Assembly (NCBI GenBank): GCA_008692225.1
Contig: VICG01000007.1
Coordinates: 1,089,501 to 1,153,500 of the forward strand
DNA length: 64,000 nt
Direction of reading: 5' to 3'
From: Monilinia fructicola
Lineage: Eukaryota; Ascomycota; Leotiomycetes; Helotiales; Sclerotiniaceae
Below, in pieces: positions 1-10,507 of this stretch (the first letter of the stretch is position 1; every line of letters starts with the position of its first letter). Below the pieces are notes generated by a model. It ran no database searches. It saw nothing but the letters and a program-made list of their open reading frames with translations, and was not told where the DNA came from. The position numbers were made by a program, and so were the translations under genes.

Positions 1-1342
1 TTTGCGAGCAAGAATGTCAAGAAATGTGGTTTTTCCAGCCCCAGAAGCACCCATGATCGCCATAATTTCACCAGGATGAGCTACACCCTGAATGCCAGTT
101 AAAATCTGCTTTCCATTTAGATTATACGAAACATTTTCGAAGTATAGAGAAGCGGGTTTGTGATCAGTCATGAGCTTGATGCTCTCATCATCGGAATCAT
201 CTAGATGAATAGGCCCGTACTTGAACTGCCTTCGAGACAAGTACCAAACTAGTAGAATAACTCCAACAACAAATAAAGACGCAGCAGCGATAACACCTGC
301 GATCAAAGGTGTGTTGATTTTCTTAATGGGACGTTCATATCCTGGAATTTCAGTTTCGTAGAGACATTCTCCGGCCTGGCAGTTGATGAAGATACTACTG
401 TCCCCAAACATCTGTTGAATAAGCAGATCCATTTGAGGTTCCTTGAAGGTACATTGATTGCTTCCACTTTTCTGCTCGCAGTTAAAGGTTGCAGGACCTC
501 TAATTTCTTGATCAAGGAAGTCCGAGATATCAACCGATCCATTCTCACCACAAAGCATCCGATCCGGAACACACTTGCAAGCAATGTTTTCGCATTTCGC
601 GCTGGTAGAGTTTCGATCGTAGTCATTTTCGGCGCCCGACGTACAAGTATCCAAGGAACAATAGAACGACTCCTTTTCGTCAACCCAAAACTGGAAGTCG
701 CAAGTTTCTACTTCGGCGTTGCAGGTGAAAGTGACCTGGGGTTTTTTCCCATCCAAAATATCCACAATCTTTCTGTTTGTAACGTCGCACATCTGATAGT
801 TCTCCTTGACAACCTCGCCATTCTGATAGCAAACACCTCCTTCTTTGTCGGGCATCAGAGCATTACATGCCTTGTCATTCGTACAAACATTACAGTTGAT
901 TCCAGTCCAGCCTTCTTCGCAAGCGCATGAGTCCGTTGTCCGCATCGGTCGATCCTGGCCATCTGCCAACGAACCACAAACTATTCAAGAATCAGTAAAA
1001 GAGGCTCCGGGCTCGTACGGAAAGTCCGGCGCACCTGGTTGAAGACAATCATCGCCACCGAATCCTGGTGGACATGAGCATTTGCCATTGTATTGATTGC
1101 AGTCAGAGTATTGTCCGCAAGTAAAGGCTGGTAGTAGACAATTAAAACTGTATTCAGTCAGCAAAGGATGTTGATATAAAGTAGGTGGCGCAGTACCAAG
1201 GAGGACAATCGTCAGGTCGGTCACCCATGAGAGCTAACTGCGCTTTCATAGAGTCTATCGTCGAATAATTCGTGAAAGCATATGCATTCCATGACAGGGA
1301 CAGAGTTGCCAGGACTACAGTCCCTAGCTGAAGTCGTTTCAT
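1..1342 (-). CDS. ABC-G (Adp1-type) transporter with EGF-like extracellular region, N-terminal part only
   Basis: Exons on the minus strand are 1342-1197, 1147-1035 and 980-1, with the gene running off the left edge. The start at 1342 gives a signal peptide ([18 protein letters not shown]). A Cys-rich EGF-like region follows, including [20 protein letters not shown] and, across the second intron, [10 protein letters not shown] and [13 protein letters not shown] long luminal domain with paired cysteines leads to one transmembrane segment (about 240-315, [20 protein letters not shown]). The nucleotide-binding domain then begins, with Walker [10 protein letters not shown] at the edge. This order (signal peptide, EGF-like domain, TM, NBD, presumably a C-terminal TM domain outside the window) is that of yeast Adp1 and its fungal orthologues. 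The substrate is not known. The 54-nt intron at 1034-981 removes an in-frame stop. The family assignment is sound; the membrane location is inferred. Confidence 0.9.
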
Positions 1343-2039
1343 CGGTCGTAAGTTGGTTGAGATGATGGCGATACTTGAGAGTGGGAGAGGCTTCTTTGCT
1401 ATTGGGGATGAGCTTAATGCTGCGGTGAAGTGATGACTCTTGATGCCATGTAAATGAAACAAATGGATCTAATGAATACTTGAACAAATAATCAGTGAAT
1501 TTTGAGGTTCCAAGGTTGCTGATGATGTATGGAAAGAAGCAAATGAAAACAAAGTGAAGCTTCCAGGTTGTTGGGAGAGAGAGCGAGAGAGTGTGTGAAG
1601 AGTTGAATATTGTCTGTCATACCTAGGTAATACCTAGTAATCCATGTCATTCATCATCGGAGCTTTAGGCTTTGACTACTGTCTATTAGACCGCTGCCGG
1701 TTTATCTTAATAGGTTGGGATCGACACCGTTCATTGAAGCAGCTCAGGTACAAAGCAAAGCAACTTGGAAAGGTCATCAACACTGGATTTGGTAATTTGA
1801 TCTTGACTCTAATAAGTGCTAGGGACAGGAAGTAATAAGGTGGTGGAGGTAAAGGAGGTGGTAGGTCGATATGAGATGAATGAATTTATGTTGTATGAAA
1901 ACATATCGAATCGTGTATTGAGATTAGTAATATGTATCTAGGTATATGGGTGTATGTATGTATGTATATCCAGTCCATATGTCCACGGGTATGTATGAAT
2001 ATATGTGTATGGAGGGATGGATATATATACATATATGAT

Positions 2040-2215
2040 TACTGGTTATCGTTGATTAGAACAATGATATAGATATCTATCTATATATATATCTATCTAT
2101 CTATCTATATATCTATCTATATATCTATCTATATATCTATACATCCATATATCCATCTATCCATATATCCATCTATCCATCTATCCATCTATTTATATAT
2201 CCATATATCTATAGA
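2040..2215. repeat. ATCT/ATAT microsatellite
   Basis: About 175 bases of interspersed ATCT, ATAT and ATCC tetranucleotide units, with a looser TATG/GTAT tract just before it (about 1935-2030). It lies between the ABC transporter start and the aminotransferase, so it is part of the shared divergent upstream region. No gene is visible in 1488-2519 apart from this repeat. Confidence 0.85.
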
Positions 2216-2519
2216 GCTTCACCCACTCTCTCATACTGAATTTCTATCGGTCACCTGCTTTTCTTACCTTTCCTTTTCTGGACGTGGCCGAGGCTGAGAA
2301 CTACCAACCATCTCCACACTCCACCTATTTCATCTTCCACGCCTTTCTAATCATGTCAACACAACTTATTGTTGCTATATAACACTTCAACAGATACTAA
2401 CTAGGTTTGTTCAGAATATATATTCCTACAATGTACAGTTCAAGACCAACATCTCTTAGTCTTCTCCAGACAATCAATCCCTTTCCTTCCAGTTCACATA
2501 ACATAATACCATCGCAATC

Positions 2520-3779
2520 ATGGTTAAGATTGAGCCTTTTGCGGTAGAACAAGTACTACCCCTCATTTTCTCCCTCTGAACCAAATCAATTGAAATGTCT
2601 CTAACATTCTAATAACTCCAGTGGATGGACAGATATGAAAATACACCAGGAGTTTTCAATATTGCCGAAACATGTGCTGCCTCACTCTCGATCGATGACC
2701 TCGTGAAGTTATCCGAAGATCCAAATCTCCCTCATCCAATATCCACTTCAACCACACTCACATATGGACATATAAGAGGGTCGCCTGCACTCCGAGAACG
2801 TCTTGCCTCTCTTTATTCGGCCAGAACTGCATCTGCGTTATCTCGAGAGAGTATTCTACTCACGCGCGGCGCAATTGAGGCCAACTTTCTTCTGCTATAT
2901 GCATTGATTGGGCCCGGCGATCATGTAGTTTGTGTACATCCAACCTATCAGCAATTATATTCTGTCCCACAAAGTCTCGGTGCAGAAGTCTCATTATGGA
3001 AGTTACGCAAGGGAAAGAAATACATTCCGGATTTAGAGGAGTTGAAGGGATTAGTGAAGGATAATACCAAGATGATTATTATAAACAATCCTAATAACCC
3101 TACCGGAGCTACGATTCCTAGATCTGTTCTGCAAGGCTTGGTAGATTTTGCCAGGGAAAAGAATCTCATTATTCTTAGCGATGAAGTCTACAGACCTCTA
3201 TTTCATGGGATTTCAGTCGCCGATCCAGAATTTCCTCCCTCGATGTTATCTTTGCCTTACGATAAAACTATTGTAACCGGTTCCCTATCAAAAGCTTACT
3301 CTCTAGCTGGTATCCGCGTTGGCTGGCTCGCATGCAAAGACAAATCTATCATCGAAGCTATTGCCGAAGCTCGAGATTACACAACAATCTCAGTTTCGCA
3401 GCTAGATGATCAGGTGGCTTCTTATGCCCTGAATCAATCCGTCATTCATGCGCTCCTCGGTCGAAATATAAAACTCGCGAAAACTAACGTGGCGCTTTTG
3501 GAAGCTTTTGTGAATGAACATGATGATAATCTGTCTTGGGTTAAACCTACTGGTGGTACTATGGCCTTCATCAGGGTTCAAAAGAAAGGGGAGCCAGTGG
3601 AGGATGTAAAGTTTTGTGTAGATGTTATTGAGAAAACTAAGGTTATGTTTTTACCGGGCTCGAAGTGCTTCGGTGAGGAATACAAGGGCTATGTGAGGAT
3701 CGGATTTGCGTGTGAGACGGAGATTCTCAAGGAAGGACTGCAGAAGTTGGGATCATATATCAGGGAATACCTGAATTGA
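2520..3779 (+). CDS. PLP-dependent class I/II aminotransferase
   Basis: Exons are 2520-2552 and 2622-3779, encoding 396 residues. The first exon supplies MVKIEPFAVEQ, joined in phase 0 to WMDRYENTPGVFN, a start typical of this fungal fold-type I group. Visible family motifs are NNPNNPTGA (substrate/PLP binding), LSDEVYRP with the Asp that contacts the pyridine nitrogen, and GSLSKAYSLAGIRVGW, whose Lys should form the Schiff base. It probably moves an amino group between an amino acid and a 2-oxo acid in the cytosol, as no targeting signal is seen. The substrate cannot be told from sequence. Length matches the family. The 69-nt intron has a CTAATAAC branch site and a CAG acceptor. A 660-base stretch after the gene (3780-4439) holds nothing recognisable. 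Confidence 0.92.
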
Positions 3780-4439
3780 CGAATGAACATGTGCACGGTT
3801 GATCAAGAATGCTCCTTTGAAAAAGGTGCCCGACGCAGGAATTAGGAATAAAACTATTCAGCCTTGAAATATTTTATTCCAAATTCATTGCATAGCTACT
3901 GAGTCTAGACATGTCAATATGTGGAAATTCTTACAGCTAGCATCAGGCAGTTTGTACGGTAAGGTAATCCTTAAGACGACCTCGATCAAATCCAGCATAT
4001 AATCCTCAAAAATGACAGTGACATCACGCCGTGCTGGCATTTCCTCCATATCAGGATGTCCGTGTAGAAAGTCAACTTGATTCGTTGAGCCTTGGCCTGA
4101 AGCCGTGACGGGAAAGTTTTTCGAATGGCTTTATGCAGCAAGATATCACAATCACCTACTCCGTAGACATCCCACGAAGAAATAAGACTTGCTGAGACGA
4201 AAGGTCATGCTATTTTTTGTGGGGCGAGCTAAATACCTTTATTAGACTACCTAGGTACCTAGGTAGTATCACGGTTGTTCTCAGAATATTGCGTTTGACA
4301 TATCGTGAGACACTGCTACCTTTTCTGTCCTATGAGGACTACAAAAGTGGCGAATTTCTCCGATCAATTCAGGAACATCCAATATTATGGGTTTTAGTGC
4401 ATCCAATGCTCGGCACGTGTTCATCAATTCAGAGAGCAG

Positions 4440-5300
4440 GCTGGAGTATGCTTGGAGAGCTTTTCAAGAGTACTTCGTGCAAAAGCTCTCCAGCTAGAGA
4501 GTTTAGTACCACATCTACTCCGTGACAATTTGTTCCCCTGAGCAGGTCATTGACGAATAATTCGTCTCTTGAGAACAAAATGTTTTCTCTCGCGATACCG
4601 AAATTTTGTACAAGAAACCATGCTTTCGGTTCATTTCCTACTGTACTGTAACAGCTATCTTTGCTCTGATACTCACCGCAAATCTAAGAGCTACTATTCC
4701 CGCCCCCTGGCTGCAGAGAAGATGAGCACTTAGTTTTCGTTCTTTGGCAAGTCCGTTTGATGTTCCAAAATATCAACGACTGTCGCGTATTCCACTGGGC
4801 CAGGGCAAAGAACAGCATAAAACTCAGACTTCTCCATCTAAACCCAAGTCCGAATGATCCGCATATGAATACAGAAGCGGCTTGATGTAGCGCAGATATT
4901 TTCATCACCCACCCGAACCTTGCTTGCTTTGCCGCCAATGCTGGTAACAACACCTGATATCCGCAGGCCAGTCGCGTAAACCCCTTTCCGCAAGTTCGCC
5001 CAATCACAACAGCTGCCCTATGGCCTTCGATAATTCACAAACTGATTTTTTTTTGGCACTCCAGAAATCCCGACAGCGGGTGGTTCGGCAAGGGATATCA
5101 AAATAAATGTCTCATCGCTCTTTAGTCTGAGAGAGCCCGGCGATCCCGATCAGGCAATTCAAACTACTGCTGAATCTCGTATAATTTCCACTGCACGTAA
5201 GAAGTTCCCCCGTTTATATGATGCAACGCGTTGGTTAATGATGCTACCATCGACGCGATATGTCATGACTGCCTGGGTGAGGTCTTTAGGTACTCTCCGA
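4440..5300 (-). pseudogene. Relic of a highly reducing polyketide synthase (enoyl-reductase region)
   Basis: Read on the minus strand, several broken frames give parts of a polyketide synthase in the right order. The segment before the ER domain shows TYRVDGSIINQRVASYKRGN and GSPGSLRLKSDE, with two in-frame stops. The ER core then shows LRISGVVTSIGGKASKVRVG and VLIFSAARG, and the final block reads NILFSRDELFVNDLLRG followed by CHGVDVVLNSLAGELLHEVL. The frame shifts between blocks and stops are frequent, so no protein can be made. An intact enzyme would exceed 2000 residues; only about 280 are recognisable. DNA further upstream on the same strand (to about 6050) may hold older DH/MT remains, but I could not prove it. 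The relic shows that a reduced polyketide gene once stood here. Confidence 0.8.
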
Positions 5301-6147
5301 TTCCAAGAATTCGACAAAAGCTAGATGTGGAGGAAGTGATCTGGCAAATCGGCCTGTTGAACGCATTTTACGCATTTCATGGGCTTGGGTCAATCGATCG
5401 CTGATATACGATGATAGCGTTCCTTAAAAGGCCTTTTAAGGAACAGCATTTGTCAGATCGGCTTTCCAGACTATCGGAAGTGCAGGCTCCTGTTCGGATT
5501 CATGGGGATTGGTGCGATAGATTTTGCAGCTTGGATTCCGGCTCAGTTTGGAAGTCTTTTCGTTTGCATGGGGAGCTCGCGCGGGAAATGGGTGGAGAAA
5601 TCCTGGTGACTTTCTCAAGATGTACATGTATTACAGTCTGAGGTTCTTTATGCCAATCATAGCTATTGGATCCTTGATAGCCCCCTGCTTTCATCTTTTT
5701 CTGATGGTGTAGCCTCGAAGGTGCCATTTTTGGAACCAGTATACTGATTTAGCGGCCTAAGGATGTTACTCGGTGTCTTCAAACCTAGACAAATCAAGTG
5801 ACGCACGCAACAGTGCACTTACTTTTCATCATAGGTAACCGCACAGAGTTCTTAGATTACCTTTGCGGAATCGGCCCCCAGCTGAACGAGGTATGCTAAA
5901 AGCAGGAAAGTTCTCTTTCCATGCGAAACCAACACCTGATCCGTATCAGCAAAATTTCGTGTCGCAGCGTCATGAGATTTGCTACCATTCATTTGAAAAA
6001 TGCACGTAGCCAGGGCTACAAGGAGGCACCTCCGCCAGGCCAACCTCCTAGATGTGTGTAGGTAGCTGCTGCTGCACTCGACTATCTAACGATACATCTG
6101 ATCATGCAACCACACGCCATTGAAATAAACGTACACTCCCGATTCGG
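5301..6147. other. Intergenic, possibly further polyketide synthase decay
   Basis: No intact gene. Short ORFs on both strands overlap one another. On the minus strand, near 5436-5530, PALPIVWKADLTNAVP resembles the DH-to-next-domain linker of reducing polyketide synthases, which would fit the neighbouring relic, but the match is too short to rely on. Confidence 0.3.
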
Positions 6148-6555
6148 ATGTTCTCTCCAGTAACGATACAAAACAGCACCTCTCATTCAGCCATCTCCAT
6201 CCATACCGACAAATACATTCGCGCCATCGCCCATGCCCCAAATCCCACGTCCAGCAAGTCGTCCGATCCTACCATTCAGACCCGACAGGAGCATGCGCTT
6301 GAGCTCTCACAGCACCTAGGTAAATTCAGCGAACAGGCTCCTCTGGAGATCCCACATGAGACACGCTCGTTCCTTGCTTCCCTAACACAATCACTTCCAA
6401 TCACAGAGTGGTGGGGGCGATGGCTAATCCGAATGGTTGTTTATACAAGGTCATTGAGGCAATGGATGCCGAGTTCTTCGCCGCGGAAGAGATTTATGAG
6501 ACTGAGGCTGGGGTGGGCTTGGGGTTTCCTTCCGGACTTGGGGGTAGAGGCTTGA
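6148..6555 (+). CDS. Hypothetical protein, doubtful
   Basis: An ATG-started frame of 135 codons, Ser/Thr-rich at its start (MFSPVTIQNSTSHSAI) and helix-prone in the middle. From about 6408 another forward frame reads more protein-like (MANPNGCLYKVIEAMDAEFF), so a missed splice or frame break between the two is possible. I recognise no family. It could equally be chance coding in intergenic DNA. Confidence 0.3.
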   Translation: MFSPVTIQNSTSHSAISIHTDKYIRAIAHAPNPTSSKSSDPTIQTRQEHALELSQHLGKFSEQAPLEIPHETRSFLASLTQSLPITEWWGRWLIRMVVYTRSLRQWMPSSSPRKRFMRLRLGWAWGFLPDLGVEA

Positions 6556-7064
6556 GTCTTAAGTTGCGTCTGGGCAGGTTTTACGCGATTCAAAATTCCT
6601 GGGAGATTGAGGTCTGGTCTTTCCAACAAGTGGGATGCTACTGTGTTCTTCTGTTGTCATGGCAAGAAAGATGGGAGAACAGTCATCCGAGACCAAGGAA
6701 AGGGACCAATATTTCGATTTGAGTTTTTGTATTCTCGATTTGAATTCTTAACTTGTATTCTTGCATTCTCAACTGGGTATAAACATATATCTAAAGCATA
6801 ACCGTGATCATAAACATAAACAAACAAACATTGTAAGCAACTCCATCATCCACCACCAGTCATACTTCATTGGTCGTCTCTCGTTCCTTTTGTCTTGAGA
6901 TTCCTCGTCGGCGTCCCAATTCGACCCATTCCATTACACCCAAACGATCATCAAGCGGTCATTGAGCCATCTAGTGAACAGCAGCCTGCTTTCTGCAATT
7001 CGATCTCCCGCATAAGAGAGAAAAAGAAAACACAAAGACGCACTCATCGGAGCTTGAAAACCCC

Positions 7065-7565
7065 TCAAGAAATCTCAACAGTCATCCTCTTTTCGCCCAG
7101 CATAGGTATATTCATCCCCGCCCCCTCCTTCACATTGCCCCCATAACAGATCTCCCGAAACTTTACTTCCCCATTCACATTTCCGCACTCGATCCCTGTA
7201 CTTTTATTCCCCCTTGCGTCCCTCTCGGTGCTTAATCCGACTACACTCTTGGCTTTTCGCATCCCATTCGTTCCATCTAAGCCGCCAATCGCAATGTCCA
7301 TCTCATTCAATTCATCCATCTCCTCTTCGAATTCAACAGCACTTCCTGAGTCATTCAGTCCCTTTCCAATCATCGAAATTCCATTGACAGAAGTCTGCAT
7401 CGAGGCCTCGAGTGCGGCAGCCCTCGCCATGGCTTTACTCGAATGCACACCATAAGTATAGAGAGCAGTAAATACGAGAGAGGTTCCGAGCATGACGTGG
7501 AGGGTGTAGAGGATGTAGAGGGTGATGGATTTGGAAGTCAGGAGGTAGGAGAAGTTGGCAAGCAT
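7065..7565 (-). CDS. Small membrane-anchored hypothetical protein
   Basis: A single exon of 166 codons with ATG at 7565. The N-terminus holds one or two hydrophobic stretches (about residues 8-40, SITLYILYTLHVMLGTSLVF). An acidic patch (EFEEEMDELNEMD) and a polar tail with several Cys follow. The long minus-strand frame without stops and the membrane segment suggest a real gene, but no family was recognised. About 700 bases before its start (7566-8272) are non-coding, with an old CT/GA-rich leader. Confidence 0.5.
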   Translation of the reverse strand: MLANFSYLLTSKSITLYILYTLHVMLGTSLVFTALYTYGVHSSKAMARAAALEASMQTSVNGISMIGKGLNDSGSAVEFEEEMDELNEMDIAIGGLDGTNGMRKAKSVVGLSTERDARGNKSTGIECGNVNGEVKFREICYGGNVKEGAGMNIPMLGEKRMTVEIS

Positions 7566-8272
7566 TTTGTTTGTGAGGTGAACTTGTTTGGGTGTATGCT
7601 TGGTTTGGTAGTGAGCAGTGAGTTGGTTGTTGAGGTTGTAGTTGTACTTAATGGTGGGGGGTATTAGAGGCGGGAATTGATGGGTTGATCGTAAGTTATA
7701 AGGTTTGTAACTTAGTTTTCAATGTGAACTGATGGTATTGTATGATTTTATTGTATAATGTTTGGTGAATAGTTGACAGTTGAGCGAGATAGAAGAGAAG
7801 CTGATGAATCGAGTTGAGTTGAGGTTGAAAAGAGTGGGTTGAAAGGCAAGAGCGGATGACTTATATCTATACTTCCTAACTTCTTCAAAACCCACTATAT
7901 CGATAGTTAAGAGTTTTTGTTTATCTTTTCATAGCATTGCCGGGCCATTATTGATTAATTGTTGTGATCTCCCTCAAACCCCATATTCTGAAGTCATCGT
8001 GAGTTTGCGAATGATTTCACCAAGGATCATGCTCGCAAATCATTCATGCCCATACTACCAGCAAATCATCCCATGAATATTCAGTGAGTGAAACCCCCTG
8101 AAGCGAGCCCGACTGCCAGCACATTCCTCGCGTGAAGCGAAAAGAAACAGCCTTATTTCAGGGGTAGCCACGTCAAATGTACCCATATCAGTCTTAAGCA
8201 CCGCAGTTATAGGGCTTAATCTTCAGTGCATGAAGCAATTTTTAACGTCGTCTAATCTTTTCGCCGAGGACA

Positions 8273-8635
8273 CTACGTCAGTGCGGAGTCTTTCTGGAAC
8301 ATTTGGAGGAAGTACATGATGATGTTAGGGGATGGTAGGACCGGAGTGAAATCGTAATGAGACGGGGATAGAGTTTGGTGGTGAGGGGTCTCGATTGCAT
8401 TGATGGCCTCAAACGTTAGATGTTGCCCAGCCACCGCAATGCCTCCAAATTGATACTCGGGATGCTTGCCCTTGATCATCTCATTTTGGGGGGTCAAAAG
8501 AGTACAGGACACGTATAACAGGAGTAATATTAACGGTAATGAGTGGTTCATCGGAACTTGGGCTGTTGGAGGACTCCGAATGGAAGGGTCTAAGCGTACC
8601 GCGGGACGTGATCTCCTGCGACTGCCCTGCTTCAT
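8273..8635 (-). CDS. Hypothetical ORF with a motif shared with the 15.5-kb gene
   Basis: An ATG-started frame of 120 codons. It has a basic N-terminus, a hydrophobic stretch (LPLILLLLYVSCTLL) and the motif GKHPEYQFGG at about 8450-8470. That motif resembles GRHPEYRYGG in the protein at 15534-15983, but the conserved Cys pairs of that protein are missing here. It may be a worn paralogous fragment rather than a working gene. Confidence is low. Confidence 0.3.
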   Translation of the reverse strand: MKQGSRRRSRPAVRLDPSIRSPPTAQVPMNHSLPLILLLLYVSCTLLTPQNEMIKGKHPEYQFGGIAVAGQHLTFEAINAIETPHHQTLSPSHYDFTPVLPSPNIIMYFLQMFQKDSALT

Positions 8636-8758
8636 ATCGATATCTCATTCTGAGCTATTCCTTGAGGCAACCAATCTCATAGCCCAATAAATACCAGTCT
8701 TAAATAGAGTATCTTTGTACCCGTAAGTGGTTTCCCAAATCAAAATCTTCAAAAGTCC

Positions 8759-10507
8759 TCAGTGGATCTCCAATGTTTCCAAATCATATAGTCCATTCTT
8801 CACGCCACGAATTCCTTCTCCGTACATAAAAGCATCAATATATGCCTCTCCCACAAGGGTGTAGTGATCATCAATCTTCCTCAGTATCACGGGAAATCTA
8901 CAACCTGGGAGAATACACATAAAGTCCTCTTTGGAGCTATTTAAGGGACCCAGACCGATAATCCCCTTGTCGGAGACAATTAAGCGGCGTCTGTTCATTG
9001 TCCAACAAGCAGAGATGAGAAGTGCTAATCGTTCCTTCTCATCAAGAGTTTGCTTGGCCATTGAAAGAGGAGATAACGGAAATCCGAGTTTTGGTGATTG
9101 TTCCGAGATTGTAACCGCGATGGCCTTCATCCGGACAGCGTATTCGGTGTCGTCATTGAAAGTCCAATTGCCGCAAGATACTGTCCTACAGAATGCCCCT
9201 TGGTCCTCTAATGACTTTCCTTTCTTAGAAACCACAATATTCCACCACTCGTGCAGAACTTTCAGACCTCTGCCATTGTTATCCCTAGAATTGAGTTGCC
9301 TCCTGAAAGATAGACCAGTTTTCTGTATTCTACCTACAACAATCCCAGTAGTCCTCAAAACGTATCCATCTTGAAGAAACTGTACATTGGCATAACTATC
9401 GCCGGAAGCCATAAATTGTGGCTTGCTATGCTGAAGTCCAACTATTGTAGGTTGCCGGCTTTGTGGTGGCCTCGTCCAATTCGGTACCCATGAAGGAAGA
9501 TCATCGCTGTCGAGCGCTCTTTGGTTGACACAAATGATATCAAGCCTCCGAGTATCATGAATTATATGTCTTGCGGTGTGTGTATATACCTGACGAACTG
9601 AGAGTGAATAATCAATTTGACCATACGATTTTCTTGAATTAGATATCCCGATCAATGCATAGACCTTATCTCTTGGATCTGATGACTTTTTACTCTTGTG
9701 AGAAAGCAGAAGCTCGAAAAGTGGCGGTTCAATTGCGTCCGGGGTTTGATATCTTGACAATTGAAGGCCCTTTGGACCCCCTTCAGTGAGAGTGCGAACA
9801 AATGATGGTGATTTCAAGTAGATTGACAACAATAAGTGTTCTTCTCTTTTCAATATGTCACAAGTGTTACTGAGCTCCGTCAGAGATATACTTTCGTCTC
9901 CACAGAGTACAGTTGCATATTTGGCACATGCGACTTCTTGAATGACCCAAATTCTCCACCAATATTGACGACGAAAGAGAATTATCAAAGCCATTAATTG
10001 ATCCTGTATGGACGGGTCATGAAGCATTGCTATCACTTGATTTCGTGAACCCGCGTTCAATTTTTTTGCTAGCTGAATAGCCAAGGAGCTGTTATCCTTT
10101 TCCTTACCAATCCAAATTGGTACAGATTGTGCCTTTTGAAAGATTATTCTCATCTTAGCTATTTGGTCATTCCTCTCTGATATGTTACTCTGGTCAATGC
10201 AAACGGCATCAACCCAGAGATAGTTTCCTTCATCCTCCGCTTGAGAACGTAATCTTCTTAAAGCACCCAGAAGATTCTCTGACGCGGGAAGTCTCTTTCC
10301 ATTGATAATGATTGGCTCTTGGGCAATTTTCGTGCCCCAAGTATAAGAAAGTGCGCGATAACTTGGCGCTTTGTGGAATGATGTATGGATAAGCTGACAA
10401 TGAACAGGATCTTCCTGAGAAATCGAAGGAAGGATTCGCAGCAATCGAATTTCATCCCTCTCGCATTTTAAGACATTGTATTCGAATAGATCAATTGGTT
10501 GATTCAT
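8759..10507 (-). CDS. HET (heterokaryon incompatibility) domain protein
   Basis: A single-exon frame; the first true ATG is at 10507 (MNQPIDLFEYNVLKC), giving 582 residues. The N-terminal third is a HET domain. It opens with a strand rich in EIRLLRILP, then YRALSYTWG, then NLLGALRRLRSQ and YLWVDAVCIDQSNISERNDQ, the three hallmark blocks, followed by VPIWIGKE. The block WWRIWVIQEVACAK and SDPRDKVYALIGIS, also usual in the family, come later. HET proteins act in self/non-self recognition when hyphae fuse and can trigger cell death, but which partner or allele this one recognises is unknown. The absence of introns and the full length suggest an intact gene. It stands alone, with about 2.5 kb of non-coding DNA upstream. 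Confidence 0.93.
   Translation of the reverse strand: MNQPIDLFEYNVLKCERDEIRLLRILPSISQEDPVHCQLIHTSFHKAPSYRALSYTWGTKIAQEPIIINGKRLPASENLLGALRRLRSQAEDEGNYLWVDAVCIDQSNISERNDQIAKMRIIFQKAQSVPIWIGKEKDNSSLAIQLAKKLNAGSRNQVIAMLHDPSIQDQLMALIILFRRQYWWRIWVIQEVACAKYATVLCGDESISLTELSNTCDILKREEHLLLSIYLKSPSFVRTLTEGGPKGLQLSRYQTPDAIEPPLFELLLSHKSKKSSDPRDKVYALIGISNSRKSYGQIDYSLSVRQVYTHTARHIIHDTRRLDIICVNQRALDSDDLPSWVPNWTRPPQSRQPTIVGLQHSKPQFMASGDSYANVQFLQDGYVLRTTGIVVGRIQKTGLSFRRQLNSRDNNGRGLKVLHEWWNIVVSKKGKSLEDQGAFCRTVSCGNWTFNDDTEYAVRMKAIAVTISEQSPKLGFPLSPLSMAKQTLDEKERLALLISACWTMNRRRLIVSDKGIIGLGPLNSSKEDFMCILPGCRFPVILRKIDDHYTLVGEAYIDAFMYGEGIRGVKNGLYDLETLEIH

Noticed and set aside
4684..5007. Minus-strand ORF of 107 codons as a gene
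   Set aside because: It is out of frame with the enoyl-reductase motifs of the polyketide synthase relic on the same strand.
8931..9374. Plus-strand ORF of 147 codons
   Set aside because: Antisense shadow of the HET-domain gene.
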